A stretch of DNA of 64,000 nucleotides. Source: Kutzneria kofuensis (GTDB lineage Bacteria; Actinomycetota; Actinomycetes; Mycobacteriales; Pseudonocardiaceae). Below the pieces are notes generated by a model. It searched no databases. It saw nothing but the letters and a program-made list of their open reading frames with translations, and had not been told where the DNA came from. The stretch is taken from assembly GCF_014203355.1 (NCBI RefSeq), contig NZ_JACHIR010000002.1, forward strand, positions 62,001-126,000. The letters are read 5' to 3'. Positions within the stretch are counted from its first letter, which is position 1. The number at the start of each line of letters is the position of its first letter. A program made the position numbers and the translations under genes. Positions 36,256-44,713 of this stretch are shown one piece after another.

Positions 36256-37209
36256 TCAGTCGAAGTGCAGCACGGCCTTGCCGGTGATCTCCCGGTTCAG
36301 GAACTTCTGGGCGACCGCGGCGACCTCGGTCCAGGACTCCTCGACGTCCACGATCGGGCGCAGCCGGCCCTCGGCGACCATGCGGGCCAGGCCGGCCAGC
36401 CCGCTGGTGCCGCCCCGCCGGTCCATCTCGGTGAACAGCACCAGCGGCACCAGGTTCACGCCGCCGACCGTGCCGAACAGCTGTGCGAGGTTGAGCTTGG
36501 TCTCGATACCCGCGGAGATGCCCAGGGCCACGCACAGCCCGTCCGGGCGCAGCTGCGGCAACGCCTTGGCCAGGCTTTCCCCGCCGAGGATGTCGATCAC
36601 CACGTCGTACGGGCCGAATCGAGCCGCGTCGGCGATGTCCTCGCCCACGACGACGTCGCGCACGCCCAGGTCCTTCACCGCGGCCGCCCGTTCCGGACGC
36701 CGCACCCCGGCGATCACGTACGCGCCGGCCTGCGCGGCCAGCTGGACCACGAAGTGCCCGAGACCACCGGACGCACCCGTGACCAGGACCGTGCGGTTGA
36801 GCAGGAAACCCGCCCGCTCCAACGCGTACAGGGCCGTCAGGCCGCACGTGGGCAGCGTCGCCGCCTGCGCGAAGCCGACCTCGGCGGGCAGTTCGGCCAG
36901 CCAGGCCGTCGGCACGGCCACCAGCTCACCCCACGCGCCGAACCGCACCCCGCGCAGGCCGAGCACGCGGGTGCCGGCGGCGGGACCGGAGCCGTCGGCC
37001 GCCGCCCGTTCGACGACGCCGGCGAGATCCCAGCCCGGCCGCCAGCCCGCTTCGGCGTGCGGCACGCGGAAGACGTCACCGAGGTTGACCGACGTGGCGT
37101 GCACGCGCACGACCGCCTCGTTCGGCGCGGGCTCCGGGGCGGGCACCTCGGCCAGCGCGAGCCGACCCGGCGCGTCCGGGTCGACGACGACCGCTCTCAC
37201 GGCAGACAT
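36256..37209 (-). CDS. Zinc-free MDR oxidoreductase (quinone oxidoreductase-like)
   Basis: A 317-residue medium-chain reductase. The N-terminal GroES-like part shows NLGDVFRV and GWDLAGVVE, followed by a Rossmann NADPH motif (VTGASGGLGHFVVQLA). The zinc ligands of alcohol dehydrogenases are absent, so it belongs with QOR/enoyl reductases that reduce activated double bonds. The ATG has GAGGAG upstream. It is last in a three-gene minus-strand run: P450 (37445), ferredoxin (37231), reductase. It could reduce an enone on the polyketide, or feed electrons indirectly; I see no FAD domain that would make it a ferredoxin reductase. Confidence 0.85.
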   Translation of the reverse strand: MSAVRAVVVDPDAPGRLALAEVPAPEPAPNEAVVRVHATSVNLGDVFRVPHAEAGWRPGWDLAGVVERAAADGSGPAAGTRVLGLRGVRFGAWGELVAVPTAWLAELPAEVGFAQAATLPTCGLTALYALERAGFLLNRTVLVTGASGGLGHFVVQLAAQAGAYVIAGVRRPERAAAVKDLGVRDVVVGEDIADAARFGPYDVVIDILGGESLAKALPQLRPDGLCVALGISAGIETKLNLAQLFGTVGGVNLVPLVLFTEMDRRGGTSGLAGLARMVAEGRLRPIVDVEESWTEVAAVAQKFLNREITGKAVLHFD

Positions 37210-37230
37210 ACGGTGTTTCTCCTCGTGGCG

Positions 37231-37434
37231 TCAGGCCGACTCGGTGTCGAGCAGCGCGATGATGCGTTCCGGGCAGGCGTTGGCGCCGCGGAAGGCGGCG
37301 TCGCGCAGGTGATCGGGCACGTCGACCACGCCCATCTCGTTGAAGCCCTCGTCGGTCACCTCGTAGACCTCGGGGGCGAGCGCGTTGCACATGCCGTGGC
37401 CCATGCAGCGCTCGGTGTCGACCTGGATCCTCAT
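37231..37434 (-). CDS. Small ferredoxin, P450 redox partner
   Basis: A 67-residue soluble iron-sulfur protein with C10-x2-H13-x2-C16 ... C54-P. Single-cluster actinomycete ferredoxins that serve P450s have this pattern, with a non-Cys residue (here His) at the second position, consistent with a 3Fe-4S-type or His-liganded cluster. It lies 10 bases after the P450 at 37445, so electron donation to that enzyme is the natural reading. It is the only ferredoxin in the window, while there are five P450s. No ferredoxin reductase is visible, so a genomic one must be used. Confidence 0.92.
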   Translation of the reverse strand: MRIQVDTERCMGHGMCNALAPEVYEVTDEGFNEMGVVDVPDHLRDAAFRGANACPERIIALLDTESA

Positions 37435-37444
37435 GGCGGCTCCC

Positions 37445-38680
37445 TCAGCCGATGGTGAGTTCGAGCCGCGCCACGCCGCGAGCCGGCGAGTAGTGCCGGA
37501 CCGGGATGGACGCGGCGGTGACGTGGTAGGACGGGATGCGGGTGTGCCACTCCTCCAGCGCGATGCGCACGATCCGGCGGGCCACGTGCATGCCGAGGCA
37601 GCGGTGCGGGCCGATGCCGAAGGCCAGCTGGCGCGTCGAGGACCGGTCGAAGTCCACTTCGAGCGGGCGCTCGAACACGTCGGGGTCCAGGCCGGACATG
37701 CCCCACGACAGCATCACGCGGTCGCCCTTGCGCATGGTCACGCCGTGCCGCTCCACGTCCTGGGTGAGGATCCGGCCGGTGGTGGAGACGGGCTCGTGCC
37801 GGATGAGCTCCTCGACGATCGCGGGCACCTTCGCCGGCTCGTCGCGGACCAGCTGCTGCACCTCGGGGTGCTCGGCCAGATAGAGGAAGATCATGCCCAG
37901 CGCGGCGGTCGTGGTGTCCAGGCTGGCCAGCATGGACACGAAGGCGGCATTGACCATCTCGTCCTGGGTGGGCTTGCGGCCGTCGTAGGTGGACTCGACG
38001 AGGCGGCTGAACACGTCCATCCGCCCCTCGGTGCCCTCGGCCCGCCTGCGGTCGATGGCGTCGCTGAAGAACTGCCACAGCGGGCGGTTGGCGGCGTGCA
38101 GCTCCTCGTCGGTGCGGGCGTTGGGGATGCCCTCGCGGCGCAGCCAGGTCTTGTGCGCCAGCAGCGGCTGGAGGTACTCCCGCCCGATGCCGAAGTTGAT
38201 CAGGAACGTCTCGGCCGGCAGCGAGGTGGCGAACTCGGTGATGAACTCGCAGCGGCCCTTCTCCACGATCGGCTCGATCGCGTCGACCGCGGCCTGCCTG
38301 ATCTGCGGCTCGAAATGATTGACGACGCCGGGGTTGAAAAGATCGGACAGCGTCTGCCGCCACTTGCGGTGTTCCTCGCCGTCCAGCTGGATCGGAATCT
38401 GCTTGACCGGAAAGACGTCCCGGTGCGGAATTCCGACCTGGGCGCTCGAGAAGATCTCCGGGTTGCGCGCCGCCCACTCGATGTCCTCGTAGCGGGTGAG
38501 GATCCAGTAGCCGCCCGCCTCCTCCGAGCGCAGCACCGGACCGTGTTCCCTCAGCTCGTTCCACGGCGTGACCGGGTCCTCCTGCAGCCAGGGCTGGTAG
38601 ACGCTCCAGCGCCGGACCCGCTCGTCGATGGTCGCGGGCGCCCCCATGGGGCAGCCCCCCGTACTGTCGGCCCCAGCCAT
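37445..38680 (-). CDS. Cytochrome P450 (with operonic ferredoxin)
   Basis: A 411-residue P450 with the heme loop FGIGPHRCLG (Cys361), I-helix SMLASLDTTTAAL and ExxR in ELIRHEP. The I-helix acidic residue and Thr are present although the usual AGxxT is changed to ASLDT. The ATG at 38680 has AGGAG 7 nt upstream; a longer reading to 38749 has no such site. The N terminus is rich in Gly, Cys and Pro (GGCPMG). It is first in the operon P450, ferredoxin, QOR-like reductase, and divergent from another P450 at 38842. Confidence 0.92.
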   Translation of the reverse strand: MAGADSTGGCPMGAPATIDERVRRWSVYQPWLQEDPVTPWNELREHGPVLRSEEAGGYWILTRYEDIEWAARNPEIFSSAQVGIPHRDVFPVKQIPIQLDGEEHRKWRQTLSDLFNPGVVNHFEPQIRQAAVDAIEPIVEKGRCEFITEFATSLPAETFLINFGIGREYLQPLLAHKTWLRREGIPNARTDEELHAANRPLWQFFSDAIDRRRAEGTEGRMDVFSRLVESTYDGRKPTQDEMVNAAFVSMLASLDTTTAALGMIFLYLAEHPEVQQLVRDEPAKVPAIVEELIRHEPVSTTGRILTQDVERHGVTMRKGDRVMLSWGMSGLDPDVFERPLEVDFDRSSTRQLAFGIGPHRCLGMHVARRIVRIALEEWHTRIPSYHVTAASIPVRHYSPARGVARLELTIG

Positions 38681-38841
38681 GTTCCGCTCCTGTCCCGCTG
38701 ACGAACACGCAATCGCGGACTCCATCTTCGTGGGCCGACCCAAAGGCATTCTTAGCGCGATCTAAAGCAGCGGCTCCGGCCGGTGTACGACCGACGACCG
38801 CCTGGTTATTCTGACGGAACTCACGGCGGAGGGATATACCC

Positions 38842-40035
38842 ATGTCGACCACCGAAAACAAATTCCCGTTTCCCGAGGGGCCATTGGCGACGCAGCCACC
38901 GGAATACGTCAGAAGGCGCACCGAATGCCCCCTCGGCGAGGTGACGACGCCCAGCGGCGACACCGCGATGCTGGCGGTGCGCTACGAGGACGTCGAGGCG
39001 ATCATGCGCGACCCGCGGTTCACCCGGGACCTGTCCGCGCCCGGCTCGCCGTCGCTGTTCCCCGGTGACAGCCTCTCCGCCGACCGCAGCTTCCTGGTCA
39101 ACATGGACGGCCCCGACCACCGGCGGCTGCGCCGGATCGTGGCGGCCGCGTTCACCCCGAAGCGGGCCGAGCAGTGGCGGCCGGAGATCCGCGCCATCGT
39201 CGACGAGCTGCTCGACCCGATCGAGCAGGCCGGACCGCCGGCGGACCTGATCAACGACCTGGCCTTCCCGTTGCCGGTGCGGATCATCTGCCGCCAGCTC
39301 GGCGTGCCGGCGCAGGACAGCGTGCGCTTCCGCGCCTGGGTGGAGGCGTTCCTTTCGGTGTCGGGCAAGTCCCCCGAGCAGCGGGACCTGGCCATGAAGG
39401 AGTTCACCGAGTACACGGTGGAGCTGCTGGCCCGCCACCGCGCCGAGCCCGGCGACGACCTGGTGGACCACCTGATCAACGCGCGCGACGCCGACGACCG
39501 GCTCAGCGAGGACGAGTTGGTGTCGATGACCCGCGGCCTGATCGTCGCCGGCAACGAGACCATCGCCAACGCGCTCAGCCGGGTGGTGCTGGTGCTGCTG
39601 ATGCGCCCGCAGATCTGGCGCACGCTGGTCGACGACCCGTCGCTGATCCCGGCCGCCGTCGAGGAGCTGCTGCGGGTCAACCCGCCCGGCCGGATCGGCC
39701 TGCTGCGGATGGCCACCGAGGACGTGGAGATCCCCTCGGGTGTCATCCGCAAGGGCCAGGGCGTGCTGTCGCCGCTGATCGCCGCCGGGCACGACCCGTC
39801 GGTGTTCCCCGACCCGGAGGAGTTCCGGCTGGACCGGCCGGGCAACTCGCTGGTGTTCGGGGCGGGCCCGCACTTCTGCCTCGGCGCGAACCTGGCCCGG
39901 GTCGAGCTTCAGGAATCGCTGGCCGCCCTGACCGAGCGGATGCCCGGGCTGCGCCTGACCGTGCCGCCCGAGGAGCTTCCCTGGTCCACCGGCCTCTGGG
40001 CGGTCAGCCTGCGGGGCCTGCCGGTCACGTGGTAG
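38842..40035 (+). CDS. Cytochrome P450
   Basis: A 397-residue P450 with FGAGPHFCLG (Cys346), I-helix LIVAGNETIAN and ExxR in EELLRVN. The ATG is preceded by CGGAGGG. It shares a 161-bp divergent promoter region with the P450 at 37445. Its 3' end overlaps the convergent TetR gene by 11 bp. In its heme loop it differs from both neighbouring P450s, so the three are unlikely to be recent duplicates. The oxidation site on the product is unknown. Confidence 0.92.
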   Translation: MSTTENKFPFPEGPLATQPPEYVRRRTECPLGEVTTPSGDTAMLAVRYEDVEAIMRDPRFTRDLSAPGSPSLFPGDSLSADRSFLVNMDGPDHRRLRRIVAAAFTPKRAEQWRPEIRAIVDELLDPIEQAGPPADLINDLAFPLPVRIICRQLGVPAQDSVRFRAWVEAFLSVSGKSPEQRDLAMKEFTEYTVELLARHRAEPGDDLVDHLINARDADDRLSEDELVSMTRGLIVAGNETIANALSRVVLVLLMRPQIWRTLVDDPSLIPAAVEELLRVNPPGRIGLLRMATEDVEIPSGVIRKGQGVLSPLIAAGHDPSVFPDPEEFRLDRPGNSLVFGAGPHFCLGANLARVELQESLAALTERMPGLRLTVPPEELPWSTGLWAVSLRGLPVTW

Positions 40036-40633
40036 CCAGGGCCGGCGTGGCTGTGCGCACGCCGGTCATCACCACGTGCATCAGCCGGCCGATCTGGTCC
40101 GGCCCGTCGTTGGCCTGCTCGGTGGCCCACGCGACCGCATTGACCAGCTTGAGCACGTCCGAGACGCTGACCTCGGGGCGCACCTGACCCGCTCGCCTGG
40201 CCCGGTCCAGCAGCGCCGCACCCGCGGCGTACATGGCGCCGTGGCAGGTCGAGGTCAACTCTGAACCGCCGTCGAGCTTGGTGGCCATCACCGTGGCCGC
40301 CAAGCCGCGGTAGGTCGTGGAGTGCACGACCACGGCGCGCAGCCACGCGGCGAGCGCGTCCACCGGCGACTCGGCGTCGAGCAGTTCCTCGGCCCGCACG
40401 GTCAGTTCCTCGACGCGGTCGCGGAAGACGGCCTCGAGCAGGTCGTCGCGGGTCGGGAAGTGGCGGTAGAGGGTGCCCGCGCCCACGCCGGCCCGCTTGG
40501 CGATGTCGTCGAGGGCCGCGTCGGTGCCGTGCTCGGCGAACACCTCGCGGGCCGCGGCGAGCAGCTGGTCGTAGTTGCGGCGGGCGTCGGCCCGCTTCGG
40601 CCGACCGGCCGCCACCTTGCCGGACAGTGCCAT
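40025..40633 (-). CDS. TetR-family repressor of the adjacent exporter
   Basis: A 202-residue TetR regulator. The N-terminal helix-turn-helix lies in ALDDIAKRAGVGAGTLYRHF, and the helical C-terminal ligand domain follows. The ATG at 40633 is preferred over a GTG two codons earlier, because AAGGAGG is 7 nt before the ATG and almost touches the GTG. It is divergent from the MFS exporter at 40757. The intergenic region carries two related palindromes, so it probably represses the exporter and itself until a pathway product binds. Confidence 0.9.
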   Translation of the reverse strand: MALSGKVAAGRPKRADARRNYDQLLAAAREVFAEHGTDAALDDIAKRAGVGAGTLYRHFPTRDDLLEAVFRDRVEELTVRAEELLDAESPVDALAAWLRAVVVHSTTYRGLAATVMATKLDGGSELTSTCHGAMYAAGAALLDRARRAGQVRPEVSVSDVLKLVNAVAWATEQANDGPDQIGRLMHVVMTGVRTATPALATT

Positions 40634-40653
40634 CGCCACCCCTCCTTGCTAAC

Positions 40654-40700
40654 CGGAGAATCGCTCCGTATGCTACCGACCCTGAACGGAGAGTATCTCC
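40654..40700. promoter_or_regulatory. Double TetR operator between repressor and exporter
   Basis: Two palindromes share the arm GGAG(A)/(T)CTCC: CGGAGAATCGCTCCG at 40654-40668 and GGAGAGTATCTCC at 40688-40700. Their centres are 33 bp apart, about three helical turns, as expected for cooperative TetR dimers. Confidence 0.75.
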
Positions 40701-40756
40701 ACTTCATGTCCCGGGACGCCCGGCGGGCGCCCCCTGCTGGGGAGTTGAGCACAACC

Positions 40757-42205
40757 ATGACGACTTCTGCGACTTCCGGGTCGGGGGTGACCCGCACGCC
40801 CGCAACGGAGCCGCGGGGCGAGCACCTCGGCGTCGCACTCGCGATCATCGTCGCCTGTCAGCTGATGGTGACGCTGGACGGCACCGTCATGAACGTGGCG
40901 CTGCCCGACATCCACTCCGGGCTCGGGTTCTCCAGCACCGGCCTGTCCTGGGTGATCAACGCCTACACGCTGGCCTTCGGCGGCCTGATGCTGCTGGGCG
41001 GCCGGGCCGGCGACATCCTCGGCCGGCGCCGGGTGTTCATCGCGGGCGTCATCGTGTTCACGGTCGCGTCGCTGCTCGGCGGCTTCGCCCAGACGGCGTG
41101 GTGGCTGGTCGCCGCCCGCGCGCTGCAGGGCCTCGGCGCCGCGCTGGCCGCGCCGGGCACGCTCGCGCTGATCGCCAGCAACTTCAAGGCCGGCCCGGAG
41201 CGCAACCGCGCGCTGGGCGTGTTCGCCACGATGTCGGGCCTCGGCCTGGCCATCGGCCTGATCCTCGGCGGCGTGCTCACCGCCTGGCTGTCCTGGCGGG
41301 CCGTGCTGTTCATCAACGTGCCCATCGGCATCGCCATCGTCGCGCTCGCCCCGCGGTACGTCGCGGAGCCCGACCGCCACCCCGGCCGGTTCGACACCGT
41401 CGGCGCGCTCACCTCGACGATCGGCATGACCGCCCTGGTCTACGGCTTCATCTCGGCGGCGTCCGACGGCTGGACGGCGCCGGCCACGATCGTGGCGTTC
41501 GTCGTCGGCCTCGTGGTGCTCGGCGCGTTCGTGGCCAACGAGGCGCGGGCCAAGCAGCCGGTCATGCCGCTGCACCTGCTGAAGGCCCGCAACCGCGGCA
41601 GCGCCTACCTGGACACCCTGCTGCTGGTCGCGGCGATCTTCAGCATCCTGTTCTTCCTCATCCAGTACCTGCAGGGCGTGCTCGGCTACAGCGCGCTGCT
41701 GGCCGGCGTCGCGTTCCTGCCGATGGCCGCCGTGCAGTTCACCTCGGCCAAGATGGCGCCGAAGCTGCTGCCCAGGTTCGGCCCGAAGGTGCTGATGATC
41801 ACCGGCGGCGCGCTGATCACGCTGGGCATGCTGTGGCTGACCCGGCTGTCGGCCGACTCCGGCTACGCGGTCGGCGTGCTCGGCCCGATGATCCTCGTCG
41901 GCGCCGGCACCGGGTTCAGCTTCATGCCGCTGAACATGACCATCGTGTCCGGCCTGCCGCCGCAGGACGCCGGCGCCGCTTCCGGGCTGCTGCAGGCGAT
42001 GCAGCAGATCGGCGGCTCGCTGGGTCTGGCCATCCTCGTCACCGTCTTCGGCACGGAGACCAGGAGCGCGGCCCAGCACGCGCAGCCGCGGGAGGCGCTG
42101 GCCCAGGGCATCGCCGGATCGTTCCTGGTGGCCGCCGTCTTCGCCGCCTGCGCGTTGGCCATCTCGGTTTTCCTCATCCAGGGAAAGCGGACAAAGCAGG
42201 CGTAA
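40757..42205 (+). CDS. MFS multidrug exporter, DHA2 (EmrB/QacA) type, 14 TM
   Basis: A 482-residue integral membrane exporter. It shows the DHA2 signature LDGTVMNVALPDI in the first membrane segment, the motif A loop GRAGDILGRRRVF, and the motif C region after GLILGG. Hydrophobic segments are consistent with 14 helices. I placed the start at the ATG before TTSATSGSG, since the hydrophobic core begins about 28 residues later; upstream sequence is the TetR operator region. It is likely a proton-driven efflux pump giving self-resistance or product export, controlled by the divergent TetR protein. Confidence 0.92.
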   Translation: MTTSATSGSGVTRTPATEPRGEHLGVALAIIVACQLMVTLDGTVMNVALPDIHSGLGFSSTGLSWVINAYTLAFGGLMLLGGRAGDILGRRRVFIAGVIVFTVASLLGGFAQTAWWLVAARALQGLGAALAAPGTLALIASNFKAGPERNRALGVFATMSGLGLAIGLILGGVLTAWLSWRAVLFINVPIGIAIVALAPRYVAEPDRHPGRFDTVGALTSTIGMTALVYGFISAASDGWTAPATIVAFVVGLVVLGAFVANEARAKQPVMPLHLLKARNRGSAYLDTLLLVAAIFSILFFLIQYLQGVLGYSALLAGVAFLPMAAVQFTSAKMAPKLLPRFGPKVLMITGGALITLGMLWLTRLSADSGYAVGVLGPMILVGAGTGFSFMPLNMTIVSGLPPQDAGAASGLLQAMQQIGGSLGLAILVTVFGTETRSAAQHAQPREALAQGIAGSFLVAAVFAACALAISVFLIQGKRTKQA

Positions 42206-42229
42206 CCTCGCGTATTGCATTAATCACGA

Positions 42230-42264
42230 CGCGACGGCGGACATGTCACATGTTCGCCGTCGCG
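42230..42264. terminator. Rho-independent terminator after the MFS gene
   Basis: A 16-bp stem with one mismatch and a 3-nt loop is followed by TTGTTTT, 25 bases past the MFS stop. Confidence 0.9.
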
Positions 42265-42285
42265 TTGTTTTCGCAGGCCATAAGC

Positions 42286-42321
42286 GGTCACGGTGTCGGC
42301 AACACTGCCGACACCGTGACC
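42286..42321. promoter_or_regulatory. Perfect 16-bp inverted repeat upstream of the SARP promoter
   Basis: GGTCACGGTGTCGGCA and its exact complement are separated by 4 nt, 21 bp after the MFS terminator and just upstream of the predicted SARP -35 box. It has no T-run, so it may be an operator rather than a second terminator. Confidence 0.6.
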
Positions 42322-42331
42322 ACACACCAAA

Positions 42332-42361
42332 TTGACGAGAAAAGTAAGTACTTTCTCTAAT
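42332..42361 (+). promoter_or_regulatory. Sigma70-like promoter for the SARP gene
   Basis: TTGACG (-35), an 18-bp spacer and TCTAAT (-10) each match the consensus at five of six positions, in an AT-rich island. A GAGAAA...TTTCTC imperfect dyad overlaps the spacer and -10 box. The leader to the start codon is roughly 90 nt. Confidence 0.65.
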
Positions 42362-42459
42362 GTCGGCGCGACGGTGGTTCTGACAAGCTGACGCGGACAC
42401 CACAGCGTGGCGGGTCGCACCGGGGAGGTTGACCTGCTTACGAGGCCATGGGGGGCCTG

Positions 42460-43236
42460 ATGAGGTATGAGATTCTGGGATCACTGCGCATCCAGGACGA
42501 AACCGGGTGGATGACGATCAGCGCTCGCAAGATTGAGACGCTGCTCGCCGCACTGCTCATTCGCGCGGATCAAGTGGTTTCCATCGAACAGCTGATCGCG
42601 GAGATCTGGGGTGCCAACGCGCCGCGCCGGGCCACCGCGGCACTGCACGTCTACGTCTGTCAGCTGCGGAAATTCCTGGCCAGACCGGGACGCAGAGACA
42701 GTCCGATCGTCACTCGCTCGCCCGGCTACATGCTCCAGATGGGGCGGGACACGCTCGATTTCCAGATGTTCGACGAGTTGGTCGGACAGGGCCGGACCCA
42801 CGCCAGGGCGGGTCGGCCGGACCAGGCGCTGGCCACATTCGAGACGGCGCTGAAACTGTGGCGTGGGCCGGCGCTGGCCGAACTGCGCAACGGCCCGATC
42901 ATCAACGGATTCGTCACCTGGCTCGACGAGATACATCTCGAGGCGATCGAGATGACGATTTCCTGCTATCTGACGCTCGGCCGGCACCGCGAGGTGGTCG
43001 GCTGGTTGCACACGCTCGTCGCGGAACACCCGCTGCACGAGGCGTTCTATCACCTGCTGATGATGGCCCTGTTCCGGTCGGAACGGCGTGCCGACGCGCT
43101 CAAGGTGTATCGCGGCGCCCGAGACACGCTGATGCGGGAATTGGGACTCGAGCCGGGCCGAACGCTCGTCGAGTTGCAGCAGACCATTCTTTTGTCCGAT
43201 CCGGAGCCGCTGCCGGTGATGGCGCGGCCGGCATGA
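42460..43236 (+). CDS. SARP-family transcriptional activator
   Basis: A 258-residue regulator with the SARP layout: an N-terminal OmpR-like winged helix (MRYEILGSLRI; IEQLIAEIWG; HVYVCQLRKFL; SPGYML), then a bacterial transcriptional activation (BTAD) helical domain ending RELGLEPGRTLVELQ. It is DNA-binding and usually activates antibiotic genes through heptameric direct repeats. I prefer the ATG at 42460, which has a GGGGGG site a few bases upstream and begins like family members; an ATG at 42448 is also possible. The SDR gene follows immediately, with near-overlapping stop and start, suggesting one transcript. Confidence 0.92.
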   Translation: MRYEILGSLRIQDETGWMTISARKIETLLAALLIRADQVVSIEQLIAEIWGANAPRRATAALHVYVCQLRKFLARPGRRDSPIVTRSPGYMLQMGRDTLDFQMFDELVGQGRTHARAGRPDQALATFETALKLWRGPALAELRNGPIINGFVTWLDEIHLEAIEMTISCYLTLGRHREVVGWLHTLVAEHPLHEAFYHLLMMALFRSERRADALKVYRGARDTLMRELGLEPGRTLVELQQTILLSDPEPLPVMARPA

Positions 43237-43253
43237 CGGGAACGGAGGAATCG

Positions 43254-44105
43254 ATGGACTCGGGCCGCGAGGTGTGGCTGGTGACCGGCGCGTCGGTCGG
43301 CATCGGCCGCGCCATCGCCGAACGGGCGCTGACCGCCGGGCACACCGTGATCGCCGTGGCGCGCAGGAAGCAGCTGCTGGACGAGGTGGCCGCGCTCGCG
43401 CCCGAGCGGGTCGTCCCGCTCGTGCTGGACGTCAGCGACGTGCCGGCGGTGGAGAAGGCCGCCGCCGAGGTGCTCGACCGCGTCGGCCGGATCGACGTGC
43501 TGGTCAACAACGCCGGGCGGGGGCACCTGGCCGCCGCCGAGGGCACCAGCGACGAGGAGCTGCGCAAGCTGTTCGACCTGCACGTGTTCGGCCCGGCCGC
43601 GCTCGTGCGGGCGGTGCTGCCGCTGATGCGGGCCCGGGGCGGCGGCGCGATCGTGCAGCTGTCCAGCCTCGGCGGTCGGATGGCCTACGCCGGCGTTTCC
43701 GGCTACTGCGCCTCGAAGTTCGCCCTTGAGGGCTACTCCGAGGCGTTGGCGGGCGAGGTGGCGCCGTTCGGCGTCAAGGTGATGATCGTCGAGCCCGGCG
43801 CGTTCCGCACCGACGCCTCCGCGCACGCGCTCGACGTCGTCTCCGAGGTGCCCGGCTACGAGGCCAGCGTCGGGGCGGTTCGGGCCAAGGTCCGCAGCGT
43901 CGTGGGCAACGAGCCCGGCGACCCGGCCAAGGCCGCCGAGGCGATCTTCACCGCGCTCGAGGCCGAGCAGCCGCCCCTACGGCTGCCGCTCGGTCCGGAC
44001 GCCGTCGCCGGCGCGACCATGCACCTGACCAACGCCAGGACCGAGCTCGAGAAGTGGGCGCACCTGGGCCGGTCGACCAACTTCGACCCGGTCACCGCGT
44101 CCTGA
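43254..44105 (+). CDS. Short-chain dehydrogenase/reductase
   Basis: A 283-residue classical SDR: NAD(P) motif TGASVGIG, NNAG, catalytic Ser in QLSSLGG and YCASK. The start at 43254 has GGAGGAA 5 nt upstream; an alternative ATG at 43233 overlaps the SARP stop and would add 7 residues. It acts as a cytoplasmic ketone/alcohol oxidoreductase. It is cotranscribed with the SARP activator and followed by a strong terminator. The substrate is unknown; a tailoring ketoreduction is the simplest guess. Confidence 0.9.
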   Translation: MDSGREVWLVTGASVGIGRAIAERALTAGHTVIAVARRKQLLDEVAALAPERVVPLVLDVSDVPAVEKAAAEVLDRVGRIDVLVNNAGRGHLAAAEGTSDEELRKLFDLHVFGPAALVRAVLPLMRARGGGAIVQLSSLGGRMAYAGVSGYCASKFALEGYSEALAGEVAPFGVKVMIVEPGAFRTDASAHALDVVSEVPGYEASVGAVRAKVRSVVGNEPGDPAKAAEAIFTALEAEQPPLRLPLGPDAVAGATMHLTNARTELEKWAHLGRSTNFDPVTAS

Positions 44106-44127
44106 CCCCCGCGTCCTGATCCCCGCG

Positions 44128-44159
44128 GCCCGCCCACGGAGTCATCCGTGGGCGGGCCA
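44128..44159. terminator. Hairpin terminator after the SDR gene
   Basis: A perfect 13-bp GC-rich stem (GGCCCGCCCACGG and its complement) with a 6-nt loop, 22 bases after the SDR stop. Confidence 0.88.
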
Positions 44160-44713
44160 TCGACGTCGAACCCGGCTCGGTCAACGACCTGTCTCAAGCC
44201 GCAAACACGTTCTCGGCGCGTTGTACTGGGCCGCGCTGCTGACCGGACGCTGGCCGGCATTGTCAAGGCCGCCCTCGTGCTCACCCATTTCTGCCGAATC
44301 TGCTCAACTCGACCCGCATCGGCGAGGCCGACGCCGACAGGCTCTTCGCGTTCCAGTTGCACTCCGCCCAAGTCGCCGTACTGCACGCCATTGCGCACGA
44401 AATCGGTACCAACGGACACTTCCGACAATTGGCCACAATTCCGTCGGACGCCTGCCCGCATTCGCTCGCCGCCCGTTGGCGGCTCACGGCGCAGGCCTCA
44501 TTCCGGACAACTCGAGATAAAACAACCAGCATTACTGGTCACTCGGCCAGAGGGGTGACGTTTCCCATAGGAGACACGTAAGTTTTTAGACTCGCTTGAG
44601 CCGATGCCGATATAGCTAGTTGGTCACATCACGTTGCAGTCTGGGAGCTCCGGCGAAGAATGACCACATTATCCTCGGTCACCGGTCGGCGTGTGCCCAA
44701 GGCAGGGGGACCG
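44160..44713. other. Gene-free stretch with possible coding debris
   Basis: I see no complete gene here. A GC3-biased frame from about 44298 to 44410 (reading LPNLLNSTRIGEADADRLFA) looks like a remnant: it lacks a start with a ribosome site, and the bias fades downstream. The last 130 bases are lower in GC and probably hold the promoter of the NarL-like regulator. Confidence 0.5.

Noticed and set aside
42286-42321. A second rho-independent terminator
   Set aside because: The repeat is perfect but no T-run follows, and a good terminator with a T-run already lies 20 bp upstream; an operator role fits better.
44148-44581. A small gene in the gap after the SDR terminator
   Set aside because: The candidate frames have no ribosome site, coding bias is limited to about 110 bases and no protein family is recognisable. 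It was recorded as possible debris instead.
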